DNA of 64,000 bases, taken from Dyadobacter fermentans DSM 18053 (lineage in GTDB: Bacteria; Bacteroidota; Bacteroidia; Cytophagales; Spirosomataceae). The position numbers were made by a program, and so were the translations under genes. The notes under the pieces were generated by a model, which ran no database searches, was not told where the DNA came from, and saw only the letters and a list, made by a program, of their open reading frames with translations. Each line of letters starts with the position of its first letter. Positions within the stretch are counted from its first letter, which is position 1. The stretch lies in the NCBI RefSeq assembly GCF_000023125.1, contig NC_013037.1:4193501-4257500 (forward strand), given 5' to 3'. Positions 16,190 to 25,990 of the stretch are shown here, one piece after another.

Positions 16190-19100
16190 TCATGGAAATG
16201 ACACTACACCCGACTTCGTGCCGAGTATCTTTTCTTCCTCTCCAATCAAAAAAATTTTGTAAATATACAGCCCCGACGCAGCAGCCCCTCGCTGCCAATA
16301 CCACTCTAACACCGACGAATTATCCGGGACTGTGAAAGTCTTGTCCGATATCTCATTCCCACGCTGATCATGGATTACATAACGAAGCGATTTCACCGGC
16401 AATCCGCCCGTCTTAACCTCAAACCGCAAATAAGAAGTAGCGGGATTCGGACTCAAGACGAGTTCGTACTGCATTTTGCCCGGCTCTTCGACCTTGAAAG
16501 GCATTCTGTACTGCTGGACAACCGCATTGCCTGACGGATCTTTGGCATTCACCATTATTTCATATTCACCCGGCGCGAGGTCACTGGGATAGTTGAGCGC
16601 CAGCTCCTTGCTACCGGTTTCGGACATCGTCAGTTTGCCTCCGGCATAGGTGATCCGCTCGAAATCGCAGTCGTCGCCGGCACACCTTTTGATAAACAGA
16701 TCGACCAGCGTGGTGTCGGTATAGAGCAGCCTGTTGTCCGAAACGGCAATACTGATTTCCGGTTCGGGCAGCACGGGCTCGCCCTGTTTGAGTCGGCGGC
16801 CATTGACCTTCACCTCAATGATCGGAGGAATGTTGTCCTTGTTATTCGCATTGGAAAACGCCGGTTTGTCTTTCACCAGATCCCACTCGATGTCCAGTTC
16901 GGCTACGTTATTGTTGCGGCTGAGCTCGTTTATAGCCCGTTCGGGGTCAATCTCCGCGCGGATTGTCTGAACCTCTTTATCAAGCCGGAAAGCGACTTTC
17001 AGCACCTTTTCAGAGGGAAATGCCGTAACATCCATTGTTTTAGCCTGCGTCCCGTTCTTCCCGGCGCTCGTTACTTTGACCTGCACCTGCTGCTCTTTCA
17101 CAAACCGGCCGAAGTTGGACAGTGCCAGACTTACCCGCAACGAATCCGCTTCCCCGATCGGCTGATCCGCCGCGCCGGAAAGCAGCGTAATCCCTTCTTC
17201 ACTGCCAATGGCATAGTCCGGCCGGTCGACCGTGATCAGTTTCAATGCCGGATCACCCTGCAACAGCGACTGGTGTACGTGCGCAATGTGGTGCTTGTCC
17301 TTAAACTTTTCCAAAATCTCGTTCGATACCAGCCAGTGAATCTTTCCAATCGAAAGATCGGCCGATGTTGGATTGGCCAATGCATGCTGGTAAAGTGCCT
17401 CTAAATGGTTGATTCCCGTGTTGGCAAAGCTTTCATACGAGCCCGCTACCACCGCAATGGCCCCGCGTCCCGGCGCAAGCAGCCAATCGAGCGATAACGG
17501 AATGCGGTCGGCGCTCTTCGGATTTGGCGGATTTACATTGAACCTGTTACCGAATACATTCCCGACCCCGCATCCCAGGAAAAACATGACGGGGTATTTG
17601 TTGACATTGTTATAACCCCTCGCGGCTTCCCTCGCATAGCCGATGTTGGGATCGACGATGACAGCCGCGCCATGACCAAACAGCGTGATCAGCCCGACGC
17701 CTTCATTCACTTCCTTCGTAATGTTCACCGATTCCGTCTCCTCCATCGGCTGCTGCTTTACGTAATGCGTCACCTTTCCGCGCAGCAATCCATTCATCAC
17801 ATACGGTTCCAGACCGCGCAAATGGTTTTTGAGCTGCAAGATCTCGGACGTCGTTTTGCCGCCGCTGAGATGCAAAACCTTCTTCCGCCAGGCATATTCG
17901 CCCGATTGGTTGCTTTCGTAGGCCTTTACCTTTTCGAGGTAATCCATGATCTGCTGGTTTGTGTTGGCGGACAACCGGCCGACGGGAATGGCCGGCGCAT
18001 TCACGGGCGCGCCTGCAATGCCTTCCACGAGCAGGATATCGGAACCGGGATAGCCTATCGTAGGCACTTCGCCGGGCAGCTCGCGCACCATTTTTTCATT
18101 CTGCGTGATGGATTTACCGATCAAGAAAAGGTATTTATCCTTACTATCCGAGAGCATGTAGGACATAAATCGCTTGATGCCTACCGGGCTGGGCTCGCCG
18201 TAATTGAATTGGTCGTAAATATCGCGGATATTGACGATCAATGGCTTAAACGATCCGCCTGCCGGCGATGAACGGTACTCGGCAAAGGCAGCAGCACCGT
18301 CCCGGAGCTCGTCGGTGGTGATGATAATGTAGTTGCCCGCTTTGGGATCGTGAGGTTCGAAGTCGATGGCGCTGATTTTTGCAGGAACGACGTCGGTAGT
18401 TTCGCTGGTGGCTAGTATGAGTTGCTTTTGGTTTGCCTTGCGCGGGATCATCAGGCTTTCGCCGGTCGCTTTCAACACGATCGGATTGTCGGCATCGGAT
18501 ACATCGAGCGTCATGAATTTGGATGATAGACCCTCCACCGAGGCCCTGCTCCATTTTTCCGTTGTTGCTCCGAGCGCGAATTCTTTCATCGCCAGCTTAC
18601 CCATTTGGAACGATTGCGGATATCGGACTGAGAAATAAGCCACCGAAAATCCTTCCGAACGTTCCCCGCTCACCGATTTGACCAGCAATATTCCGCTCTT
18701 TTCCGCATCCACATCTCCCACTTCCATTTCAAAAGTGCATTCAACTCCCGCGAAATCGGTATTGTCCAATGCTTTCACAAGCCGCAGTGAGCCTTTATTT
18801 TTACCGATGTAGACCTGGATTTTCCGGCTGTTGTTACTTCTGCCGTGAAGCAGCAGCTTTACGGTCGGCTTTTGACCCGTTTCTACATAATGTTCCAGTT
18901 TAAAATCGAGAATCAGGTCCGTGCCTTCTTTGTATGGCTCACTCGTCCGGCTCGCTCCCAGTTCGAAAAAGCTATTGAAAAAATGCGGGCGTACGGGCGT
19001 CTTGGTCGAGAGTGAGTAATCCTCCTGAAAAAGCTTGATAAAATGCTCGTTGTGAGACGCCAGAGGCGGAAGTTGCGCATCTATCGGCTGGTTCACCATG

Positions 19101-19510
19101 CTTGCCCTGCTGCCGGCCACATCGCCTGCCGTGAGGAAATACGCGCCCTCATCGGAATACATGCTGAAATACGGGTTCATGCGCGCGGTCGCCGGCCGGT
19201 AAAGCAGTGAATCGCTCGCGCCGTCGTTCGGGAGGCCATAGAAGACGATTTCCTGATGGTCTGTGCTGATGATCGATACCTGCCTGCCCCGTCGCCATAG
19301 CTGCAATTTCTCGGGAGAGCCCACCGGTAAGTTTTTAGGCAGCGCGGAAAACGGTATTCTGTGCAGCCCCTTTTTGGCAACGCCGATTTTCACATAGGGT
19401 TTGCCGTACTTGATCCAGCTGTTCGCATAGGGCGCCGACCACTGCGCCCTTACCCCCAGGCTGCCCAATAATACAATTAACAAGAGCGCCGCCTTGAACA
19501 CGTCCTTCAT
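16190..19510 (-). CDS. porU2: Type IX secretion system sortase-like peptidase, C25 family (PorU2-type)
   Basis: 1,106 residues from the ATG of MKDVFKAALLLIV, which gives a signal peptide ending VRA-QW; ATG at 19540 would add ten non-signal residues. The C25 (gingipain-like) domain spans about 390-750. The catalytic pair is visible: His613 in LFGHGA and Cys647 in FLGCGVG, 34 residues apart as in gingipains (33). The last ~85 residues (VLSPNPATSYLRFEV ... ASGLYIYKIF) form a C-terminal domain resembling type A sorting domains. PorU-type enzymes remove sorting domains and attach cargo to the surface. PorU2 paralogues are less understood. Its position beside a T9SS cargo gene suggests an enzyme-substrate relation (inference). 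Confidence 0.85.
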   Translation of the reverse strand: MKDVFKAALLLIVLLGSLGVRAQWSAPYANSWIKYGKPYVKIGVAKKGLHRIPFSALPKNLPVGSPEKLQLWRRGRQVSIISTDHQEIVFYGLPNDGASDSLLYRPATARMNPYFSMYSDEGAYFLTAGDVAGSRASMVNQPIDAQLPPLASHNEHFIKLFQEDYSLSTKTPVRPHFFNSFFELGASRTSEPYKEGTDLILDFKLEHYVETGQKPTVKLLLHGRSNNSRKIQVYIGKNKGSLRLVKALDNTDFAGVECTFEMEVGDVDAEKSGILLVKSVSGERSEGFSVAYFSVRYPQSFQMGKLAMKEFALGATTEKWSRASVEGLSSKFMTLDVSDADNPIVLKATGESLMIPRKANQKQLILATSETTDVVPAKISAIDFEPHDPKAGNYIIITTDELRDGAAAFAEYRSSPAGGSFKPLIVNIRDIYDQFNYGEPSPVGIKRFMSYMLSDSKDKYLFLIGKSITQNEKMVRELPGEVPTIGYPGSDILLVEGIAGAPVNAPAIPVGRLSANTNQQIMDYLEKVKAYESNQSGEYAWRKKVLHLSGGKTTSEILQLKNHLRGLEPYVMNGLLRGKVTHYVKQQPMEETESVNITKEVNEGVGLITLFGHGAAVIVDPNIGYAREAARGYNNVNKYPVMFFLGCGVGNVFGNRFNVNPPNPKSADRIPLSLDWLLAPGRGAIAVVAGSYESFANTGINHLEALYQHALANPTSADLSIGKIHWLVSNEILEKFKDKHHIAHVHQSLLQGDPALKLITVDRPDYAIGSEEGITLLSGAADQPIGEADSLRVSLALSNFGRFVKEQQVQVKVTSAGKNGTQAKTMDVTAFPSEKVLKVAFRLDKEVQTIRAEIDPERAINELSRNNNVAELDIEWDLVKDKPAFSNANNKDNIPPIIEVKVNGRRLKQGEPVLPEPEISIAVSDNRLLYTDTTLVDLFIKRCAGDDCDFERITYAGGKLTMSETGSKELALNYPSDLAPGEYEIMVNAKDPSGNAVVQQYRMPFKVEEPGKMQYELVLSPNPATSYLRFEVKTGGLPVKSLRYVIHDQRGNEISDKTFTVPDNSSVLEWYWQRGAAASGLYIYKIFLIGEEEKILGTKSGVVSFP

Positions 19511-19775
19511 ACCAATGTCTTTTAATTCACAAGGAAACATCTATCCTTGCAAATCACCATAAAACATCGCTCGGCCGTTCTATGCACTTATCGAGCGTTT
19601 CAGGTGAATGAACAAGCGGTTTGAGGCTGCCCGGCGCCATTTAAAATACTATTGAAGTATTTCTACCATGTAATTCGATAGATATTGGTATAGTACTATC
19701 AGGGCCAAACCAGCAGAAAATGGTGGCACAGGATTTGACTTTTACCTTCCAGCATGAAAATCAACCTCAAAACCA

Positions 19776-20057
19776 ATGGATACTTTGAAGTTTATGAAAG
19801 GCGATTGGGTGAAAGAAAAAGGCAACGACCAGCTCATGCAGGTCGATGACTACCAGATCGTCGAAACCGTCGTTTGTCCTGGCGGATCGGCCTCGCTTCC
19901 TGTCACGAAGCGGGTGTTCAGTGGGAAGGTTTGGTGTACCTGGGTGAATGAAAACAAAGCGGTGATCACACAGCCGTTTTGGGAAGACGACCTCGAACCT
20001 GCCTCCTACCGGCAAGAGAGCGTGCGCGCCTACCCTTCGCTTAACCACACACACTAA
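19776..20057 (+). CDS. Small YodC/DUF2158-like protein
   Basis: 93 residues, cytoplasmic, no signal. The layout KFMKGDWVKEKG ... MQVDDYQ ... VWCTWVNENKA ... FWEDDLE resembles YodC-family (DUF2158) proteins, a small beta-barrel of unknown function, but with an insertion of about 25 residues containing CPGGSASLPVTK. It stands alone, upstream of a bidirectional terminator at 20097, and no neighbour suggests a role. Probably a real gene: start and stop are well placed and the family pattern is recognisable. The C-terminal tail ending NHTH is unusual. Confidence 0.6.
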   Translation: MDTLKFMKGDWVKEKGNDQLMQVDDYQIVETVVCPGGSASLPVTKRVFSGKVWCTWVNENKAVITQPFWEDDLEPASYRQESVRAYPSLNHTH

Positions 20058-20096
20058 TCTCCACGAAGCCCATTCTATCTTCTGGACATTAAAAAT

Positions 20097-20125
20097 CAAA
20101 GCCCGGACATGGTCCGGGCTTTTTT
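20097..20125. terminator. Bidirectional intrinsic terminator
   Basis: aaagcccggacatggtccgggcttttttg: an 8-bp GC-rich stem with A-run on one side and T-run on the other. It serves the YodC-like gene rightward and the Pro-rich gene leftward. Confidence 0.85.
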
Positions 20126-20142
20126 GTGAGTTGTTCCGTCGA

Positions 20143-20499
20143 TCAGGGCTTCCTGGCAGGATCTGCTGCGGTAGTATCGCCTGTTTCAGCGGTTCCTTTG
20201 CGGTTTTTCTTCCTGTCCGACCGGTCTTTCCGCTTGTCGGTGGAGGGCATGAGCGTATCACGTATAACGGCCCCCGAGCTTTTCTGTCCTTTAATCAGCG
20301 TATCTTCTGACGGGACCTGGGCAGGTCGGGCCGGTGATTGGGGAGAATTGAAATCAGGCTTCGTTTCAGGTCCTGTGGCAGGCACAGGGCTGGTTTGCGG
20401 TACTGGCTGTGGTACAGACGGCTCCGGCGTAACCGGATTTTGGGCGAATGCCCCTGCCATCCCCAGAAGCATTGTGAATATGCACGCAAGGTATCTCAT
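20143..20499 (-). CDS. Small secreted Pro-rich, charged hypothetical protein
   Basis: 118 residues. Signal peptide MRYLACIFTMLLGMAGAFAQ, then about 40 residues rich in Pro, Val, Thr and Gln (PEPSVPQPVPQTSPVP), then a strongly basic stretch (DKRKDRSDRKKNRKG) and a short acidic-polar tail. No domain is recognised; the mature chain looks disordered. Proteins of this build in Bacteroidota are periplasmic or surface proteins of unknown role. Support for coding: a good signal peptide, a matching terminator and no better frame. Uncertain, but more likely real than not. Confidence 0.55.
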   Translation of the reverse strand: MRYLACIFTMLLGMAGAFAQNPVTPEPSVPQPVPQTSPVPATGPETKPDFNSPQSPARPAQVPSEDTLIKGQKSSGAVIRDTLMPSTDKRKDRSDRKKNRKGTAETGDTTAADPARKP

Positions 20500-20706
20500 G
20501 ATCCTCTCTGGTTTAGTGAAAAATTATTTACCAATACAATGGCGTTGATCTCACTAAAACCATTCCAAAATGCGCCTGTTTTGGCAGGTCAATGAATATT
20601 TTTTCGCTGGCATGACCCGCTAAGTCGCTCAAAGATAGCTATCCACAAATTGCGTAGCGTTATACCCAAAATGTCACCTGTCCGTGGGATAATTGAGGTG
20701 GATATC

Positions 20707-20741
20707 AATGACTTTCAAGTACGAAATACTTCTAGGTCATT
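20707..20741 (-). other. Interrupted hairpin just after the kup stop
   Basis: aatgac-tttc-aagta-cgaaa-tactt-ctag-gtcatt pairs as two stems around a symmetric 4x4 internal loop, directly after the kup stop. No T-run follows, so termination by it is uncertain. Confidence 0.35.
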
Positions 20742-22682
20742 TCATGAATAAACCCTTTTCATGCGTATTTTTTCGCCGGGCGTCAGCACTAGCGGCACTT
20801 TCTCTACCTTCACCGAGCTACTGTCCAGCCCAAACCATTTATCTTCGGATGTAGTAATGCTTTTAATCCCGAAATATACCTTCATAATCAGCTCCTCCAT
20901 GAAGGGCAGGTTGTTTTCCAGCGACAGGTAGCGCTCCAATACAATGAAGCGGAAATCGCCGGTGATATTCTGGCGGTTGAGCGACTCGTAGCGGCTCGTA
21001 ATATCCACTTCTTTGTTGAGCACCATGTCCTCGACCACCTTCCGGAAGAAAAGGTTGATCCGTTGCTCGATCCGGAAACCGAGCCGGAATGTAACCTTGA
21101 TCACGTCGTCTTCCGCCAGGATATTCACGTGGTAATCCATCGTGTAGGGCTCGTCGGTGGTTTCTACGTGTACGAACCAGTAAATGTCGGCGCGTTTGGG
21201 ACGTTTGTAAAAAATGGAGTAGATGATCTTACTCTCGATCTCGCTTTCGTCGGATGCATTGGACATGAATATCAAATGCGTTGAATATTTCGGAATGCTG
21301 ATGTCGTTGCTCAATTCTTTCAGCGGGCCGATGTATTTTTCCAGCTTTTCAAACTCAGTGAGCCGCAGTTTGATATAATAAGCTCTTAGCCAAACTGTTA
21401 TTACCAATCCAATAACACTCGCAAGTACCAGCGATACCCAGCCTCCGTGCGTGAATTTCAGCAGGTTTGCGGCCAGAAAAGAGCCCTCGATGGCCAGGTA
21501 AACGATCACAAAAACTGCCACCATCCATTTGGCTACCCTTTTCACGTATAAATAGACCGACATGAGAATTGTGGTCATAATCATGGTCAGCGTAATTGCC
21601 AGCCCGTAAGCTGCCTCCATGTGCGACGACTCCTTGAAATACAGCACAATGCCGATACAACCCGCCCACAGCAGCCAGTTGACGCTCGGCACATACAATT
21701 GCCCTTTTTGATCACTTGGATAAACCAGCCGAACTTTCGGCCAGAAATTAAGACGAATGGCCTCCGAAATGAGCGTGAATGAGCCGCTGATCAGCGCCTG
21801 GCTGGCAATGACCGCCGCCGTGGTAGCGATGCCGATACCGGGAAGCAGCCACCAGTCGGGCATGATTTCGTAGAATGGCTTACGGCCGTTCAGCAGATCG
21901 CCCGAATGCACGATCAGCCACGCACCCTGGCCGAAGTAATTGAGAATGAGGCAGGTTTTAACAAAAATCCAGCTGATCCGGATATTACCGCGGCCGCAGT
22001 GGCCCAGATCGCTGTATAGTGCCTCGGCGCCGGTTGTACAAAGGAAAACGGCGCCCAGCATCCAAAAACCGCCCGGATGGGTGGCTAAGAGCTTATAGGC
22101 GTAAACCGGACTGAGCGATTTCATGATCTCGGGGTGGTCTATCACCTGCGCAATGCCCAACACCGCGAGCATCAGGAACCAGATCATCATCACCGGCCCG
22201 AATGCGCGGCCTACAATGGTAGTCCCGAAAACCTGGATGATAAACAGCAGCGTAAGTATCCCGATCACGATCGGGATCGTTTGAATATCGGGATACAGTA
22301 TCCGCAAGCCTTCCACCGCCGACGACACCGAAATGGGCGGCGTGATGATCCCGTCGGCCAGCAATGTACACGCGCCGATAATCGCCGGGACCGTGAGCCA
22401 CGCCGCACGCCGGCGGACGAGCGCAAACAATGCGAGAATGCCTCCCTCGCCTTTGTTATCGGCCCTGAGAATGAGAATCACATATTTGATGGTGGTCTGT
22501 AATGTGAGCGTCCAGAATATACATGACACGGCGCCGTAAACTACGTCGTTTGTAATCTTGTTGGTGCCGATCACCGCCTGCATTACGTAAAGCGGCGAAG
22601 TGCCGATATCGCCGTAAATAATACCTAACGCAACCAGAAGCCCGGCTGCCGACGCTTTGTCCAGGTGTTTGTGTGAACCCAT
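20742..22682 (-). CDS. kup: Kup-family potassium:proton symporter
   Basis: 646 residues, typical for the family. The opening GLLVALGIIYGDIGTSPLYV is the signature first helix of KUP/HAK/KT transporters; about 12 transmembrane helices fill residues 12-440, followed by a cytoplasmic C-terminal domain of about 200 residues. It imports K+ with H+ at low osmolarity or acid pH. It lies 54 bases downstream of the aldose-epimerase-like gene on the same strand and may be co-transcribed, though the two have no obvious link. No riboswitch-like leader is evident. Firm call. Confidence 0.95.
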   Translation of the reverse strand: MGSHKHLDKASAAGLLVALGIIYGDIGTSPLYVMQAVIGTNKITNDVVYGAVSCIFWTLTLQTTIKYVILILRADNKGEGGILALFALVRRRAAWLTVPAIIGACTLLADGIITPPISVSSAVEGLRILYPDIQTIPIVIGILTLLFIIQVFGTTIVGRAFGPVMMIWFLMLAVLGIAQVIDHPEIMKSLSPVYAYKLLATHPGGFWMLGAVFLCTTGAEALYSDLGHCGRGNIRISWIFVKTCLILNYFGQGAWLIVHSGDLLNGRKPFYEIMPDWWLLPGIGIATTAAVIASQALISGSFTLISEAIRLNFWPKVRLVYPSDQKGQLYVPSVNWLLWAGCIGIVLYFKESSHMEAAYGLAITLTMIMTTILMSVYLYVKRVAKWMVAVFVIVYLAIEGSFLAANLLKFTHGGWVSLVLASVIGLVITVWLRAYYIKLRLTEFEKLEKYIGPLKELSNDISIPKYSTHLIFMSNASDESEIESKIIYSIFYKRPKRADIYWFVHVETTDEPYTMDYHVNILAEDDVIKVTFRLGFRIEQRINLFFRKVVEDMVLNKEVDITSRYESLNRQNITGDFRFIVLERYLSLENNLPFMEELIMKVYFGIKSITTSEDKWFGLDSSSVKVEKVPLVLTPGEKIRMKRVYS

Positions 22683-22736
22683 TGACCAGTTTATTGAAAA
22701 TGCGGTGCGAATTTAGAAAAATCCGCCCGTCATGCA

Positions 22737-23708
22737 TTAAAAGGTATAAAACTCGTAGTTGACCTTCCATTTCACCTCCTGGCCTGGCTGGGCGGCGATT
22801 TTTATGTAAGGTTCGGGGCAGGAGGTGGTGGGACAAGCCCAGTAAACCAGCTTCTCCAACGGCTGATCGCTCGTAATCCTTACGCCTGCCTTCGTTTTGG
22901 TGTTTTCGATCCGGATATCGTAGTCTTTCGCGGTAGGGCCGAAGCCCTGCAAACCGGCGCTGAAAACCTGATCTCCTTTCACCACTTTCCGGGTGTAATT
23001 CAGTGTTTTGCCATTTGCCTTGATGATATTTCCAAAGCCGCTGCCCTCGCCCGTTACATCGGAAGGGAATACAATGCGGATGTTCTCATTGGACGGCTCG
23101 TTGTCGATCATGAAAAAGTTGTGATTGTAGGTGCTCACCGCGATCGGTTTGCTGCCGGTGTTTTTCAAGGTGTGTTCCAAAACCAGCTGCGGTTTGCCTT
23201 TGACCAGTTTCAATGTCTTATGGTAGTTGTACCCGTACCCCGTTTCATCCTGTAATTCATGGGTGAATGCGACCTGGTCTTTGCCTTTCACGACCGACCA
23301 TTTGCCCGGGTTTTTGATTTCATATTTGGTTGCGAATGAGTACTTCTTATCGTCCGGCCTGGTGAGCACACCTACGCCAATTTTGACAAACTGCTCGCCG
23401 GGTTTCGCATAATCGAAATCGAGCGGAGTAAATTCCTCCACCGGCCCCATGATCGCATCGTGCAGCTTGGGGTCGTACGGCGCCTGGTTCCATTTCCCGA
23501 AATAGCTATGCCCCTTGTATTCCAAGCTCGGCACCACACCTGCCCAGTCGAAGCGAACCCCGCGGTAATAGCCTTTGTCGCCATCGGGCAGAAACAGCTT
23601 GGCTTTGATAATGCCATTGGTGATATCCGTTTCCGGAAAGTCGGCCATGGTGAAGGCCATGATGACCGTGCATAGTGCCGCGAAAAACAGGGTAACGATC
23701 TTTTTCAT
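22737..23708 (-). CDS. Secreted aldose 1-epimerase-like (galactose-mutarotase-fold) protein
   Basis: 323 residues. Signal peptide MKKIVTLFFAALCTVIMAF. The mature part has the all-beta mutarotase-like fold: YRGVRFDWAGVVPSLEYKGH near the start, a central LVLEHTLKNTGSKPIAVSTYNHNFF and C-terminal WACPTTSCPEPYIKI. The NHNFF and E-P-Y elements resemble the active-site region of the superfamily, but the classical mutarotase His/Asp/Glu set is not fully assignable. It probably acts on an extracytoplasmic sugar. A terminator just upstream (23777) separates it from the molybdenum hydroxylase genes. Fold confident, reaction uncertain. Confidence 0.7.
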   Translation of the reverse strand: MKKIVTLFFAALCTVIMAFTMADFPETDITNGIIKAKLFLPDGDKGYYRGVRFDWAGVVPSLEYKGHSYFGKWNQAPYDPKLHDAIMGPVEEFTPLDFDYAKPGEQFVKIGVGVLTRPDDKKYSFATKYEIKNPGKWSVVKGKDQVAFTHELQDETGYGYNYHKTLKLVKGKPQLVLEHTLKNTGSKPIAVSTYNHNFFMIDNEPSNENIRIVFPSDVTGEGSGFGNIIKANGKTLNYTRKVVKGDQVFSAGLQGFGPTAKDYDIRIENTKTKAGVRITSDQPLEKLVYWACPTTSCPEPYIKIAAQPGQEVKWKVNYEFYTF

Positions 23709-23776
23709 TCGTATTTCAATGGTTTAGGAACAAAAAACAGGGCTGCCAGCCTGCGTGGAAACCCTCTGTAAATAAA

Positions 23777-23820
23777 AACAGTAAGATAAAAATGTGGTAT
23801 CACATTTTCACCTTACTGTT
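23777..23820 (-). terminator. Intrinsic terminator of the molybdenum hydroxylase operon
   Basis: A long stem (aacagtaag...cacatttt / aaaatgtg...cttactgtt, loop gtat) followed on the minus strand by TTTTTATTT, 24 bases after the stop of the large subunit gene. Confidence 0.8.
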
Positions 23821-23843
23821 CAACAATTAGTATCATTTAATGC

Positions 23844-25988
23844 TTACGAAATGCCTTTAAAGGCCGCATCGTTTATAAACGGCTGATTCCGAAGCCTTTG
23901 TTTGGTAGCTTTGTAGAATGCATTGGCTACCGCCCCACCTGCCGGCGGCAATGCCGGTTCGCCCAAGCCGGTGGGAGAAATGCCATTCTCGACAAAGTGG
24001 ACATCCACTTCGGGAATTTCGTTCATGCGTATCAACCGGAAACCGTTAAAGTTACTCTGGTCGGGCGTGCCTCCTTTGAACGTCATATTGCCGTACATGG
24101 CATGGCCGAGGCCGTCCACCACCCCGCCGCGCACCTGCTGCAATGAACCGCTTTTGTTGATCACAATGCCGCAATCGACGGCCGCAATGATGTTTTTCAA
24201 TGCAGGCTTACCTTTCTCAACCACCACCTCGCCCACCTGGGCTACGTAGGACCGGTGCGAGAAATAGACCGAGAATCCCTGATGAACGCCTTTTTTCTTA
24301 CCCCAGTTACTTTTCTCTGCCGCCAGTTTGATCACCGCGATCATCCTGTCCACATCGTATTTCACTTCCCCGGCAGGCGATTTTTTAGCCTTTTCCAACA
24401 GCGCAAGCCTGAATTCCACCGGATCTTTACCTGCTGCCTCGGCCACTTCGTCGATGAACGACTGCTCGGCATAGGCCAGGAAGTTGGTGATCGGCGCGCG
24501 CCAGGGGCCTGTTGTAATGGCCGATTTATGTTCCACCGAGTCGATCAGCAGGTTATCCACAGAGCCTGACGGGAAGTTATCTTCACGGGTAGGGTTACCC
24601 GAGTTAATGCCAACTCCGCGCAGCTTGTACCCAATCAGTTCATTGTTTTTATCCAATGCAGCCTCAAACCGGTAGCGAACCGCCGGGCGGTAAGTCCCGC
24701 CAGTCATGTCATCTTCGCGGGTCCATATCACTTTCACGGGCGCCTTCACGAGCTTCGAAACGTGTACCGCTTCGATGGCAAAGTCTGCCGAAAGCCGGCG
24801 GCCAAAGCCACCGCCCTGGCGGGTAATTTCCACGGTGATTTTTTCGGGCGGGAAGCCGGTAATCTTCGCTGCTTCTCCGCGGGCGCGGTCGGGCGTTTGC
24901 GTCGGGCCTACGAGCTCCACGCCGTCCTCGCGTACGTGCGCAAAGAAGTTCATCGGTTCCAGTGGGCTGTGCGGCAGGAACGGGCACTGGTATTCGGCCT
25001 TGATGACCTTCGCTGCATTCTTGAATGCGGTTTCCACATCTCCGTTTTTCCGGCGAACGGTCGCTTCGCCGTTGTCCATCAGATTGGAGAAGATGCGGTT
25101 ATGATCTTCGGAGCTTTCGAGGTCGGCTGCTTTTTCGTAGTCGATTTTGAGCACCTGACGGGCTTTCTGGCATTGCCAGGTGGATTTCCCTACTACCGCT
25201 ACGCTGTTTTCGAATGTCACAACATCCACAATGCCGGGCATTGCCTTGGCAGCGGCGGAGTCCACCGATTTGAGTTTGTAACCGAATGCCTTTGGCCGCT
25301 GGATAATCGCGAAGAGCATTCCTTCACGGTAAAAATCCAGACCGAACAGTGGCTTGCCCGTTGCTATATTTTTGTTATCCACATTCCTGACCGACTGTCC
25401 GATCAGCTTGAATGCTTTTTCATCCTTCAATTTCACGTCCGTCGGCGCGGTGAGCTTGCCTGCGGCCTCCGCAAATTCGCCATAGCTGGCCGATTTGCCC
25501 GATGCTTTGTGCATCAGCTTGCTATCCGCTGTGGTAATTTCCGACGCGGGCACGCCCCATTTCGCTGCGGCGGCTTCGATGAGCAGATGCCGGGCTGTGG
25601 CACCGGCCTTGCGCAGCCTTTCCCATGAATGCGGTACGGCACCGCTGCCGCCTGTTACCTGGCGCTCAAATTGGGTGCTATCCAGGTTTCCCTGCACGGT
25701 TTTTACCCGTTTCCAGTCCGCATCCAGCTCCTCTGCGACCACCATCGGGAAAGCCGTTTTAATGCCTTGGCCGATTTCAGGGTTGGGAGAAACGATGGTA
25801 ATGCTGTTATCGGCACCGATTGAAAGGTAGCTGTTGAATTTCACCGAACCGGCCGCGATCTGGCTGGCATCCACCACTACCGGCGCCGCCTTCGAATCCG
25901 ACCAGTTGAAACCCAGGAACAAGCCGCCACCGGCCGCAGCCGCGAACTTCATGAAGTCGCGACGCGAAGTCTGATTTAATGTCTTCAT
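23844..25988 (-). CDS. Molybdopterin-binding large subunit, xanthine dehydrogenase/IorB family, Tat-exported
   Basis: 714 residues. Tat signal at the N-terminus (SRRDFMKFAAAAGGGLFLG), so it acts in the periplasm. The family motifs are clear: the NPEIGQG region near residue 65, TRQGGGFGRRL (about residue 390) at the molybdenum site and GLGEPALPPAGGAVANA near the C-terminus. Size and signal fit the isoquinoline 1-oxidoreductase beta subunit group, which hydroxylates N-heterocycles or oxidises aldehydes using a molybdopterin-cytosine cofactor. It starts 2 bases after the [2Fe-2S] subunit stops, so the two form one enzyme. No cytochrome c partner or XdhC-like maturase is next to it. Substrate unknown. 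Confidence 0.9.
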   Translation of the reverse strand: MKTLNQTSRRDFMKFAAAAGGGLFLGFNWSDSKAAPVVVDASQIAAGSVKFNSYLSIGADNSITIVSPNPEIGQGIKTAFPMVVAEELDADWKRVKTVQGNLDSTQFERQVTGGSGAVPHSWERLRKAGATARHLLIEAAAAKWGVPASEITTADSKLMHKASGKSASYGEFAEAAGKLTAPTDVKLKDEKAFKLIGQSVRNVDNKNIATGKPLFGLDFYREGMLFAIIQRPKAFGYKLKSVDSAAAKAMPGIVDVVTFENSVAVVGKSTWQCQKARQVLKIDYEKAADLESSEDHNRIFSNLMDNGEATVRRKNGDVETAFKNAAKVIKAEYQCPFLPHSPLEPMNFFAHVREDGVELVGPTQTPDRARGEAAKITGFPPEKITVEITRQGGGFGRRLSADFAIEAVHVSKLVKAPVKVIWTREDDMTGGTYRPAVRYRFEAALDKNNELIGYKLRGVGINSGNPTREDNFPSGSVDNLLIDSVEHKSAITTGPWRAPITNFLAYAEQSFIDEVAEAAGKDPVEFRLALLEKAKKSPAGEVKYDVDRMIAVIKLAAEKSNWGKKKGVHQGFSVYFSHRSYVAQVGEVVVEKGKPALKNIIAAVDCGIVINKSGSLQQVRGGVVDGLGHAMYGNMTFKGGTPDQSNFNGFRLIRMNEIPEVDVHFVENGISPTGLGEPALPPAGGAVANAFYKATKQRLRNQPFINDAAFKGIS

Positions 25989-25990
25989 GA

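Noticed and set aside
24762..25628. 288-residue plus-strand reading frame
   Set aside because: Antisense to the molybdenum hydroxylase large subunit; rich in Cys, His, Phe and Arg as shadow frames are; no motif.
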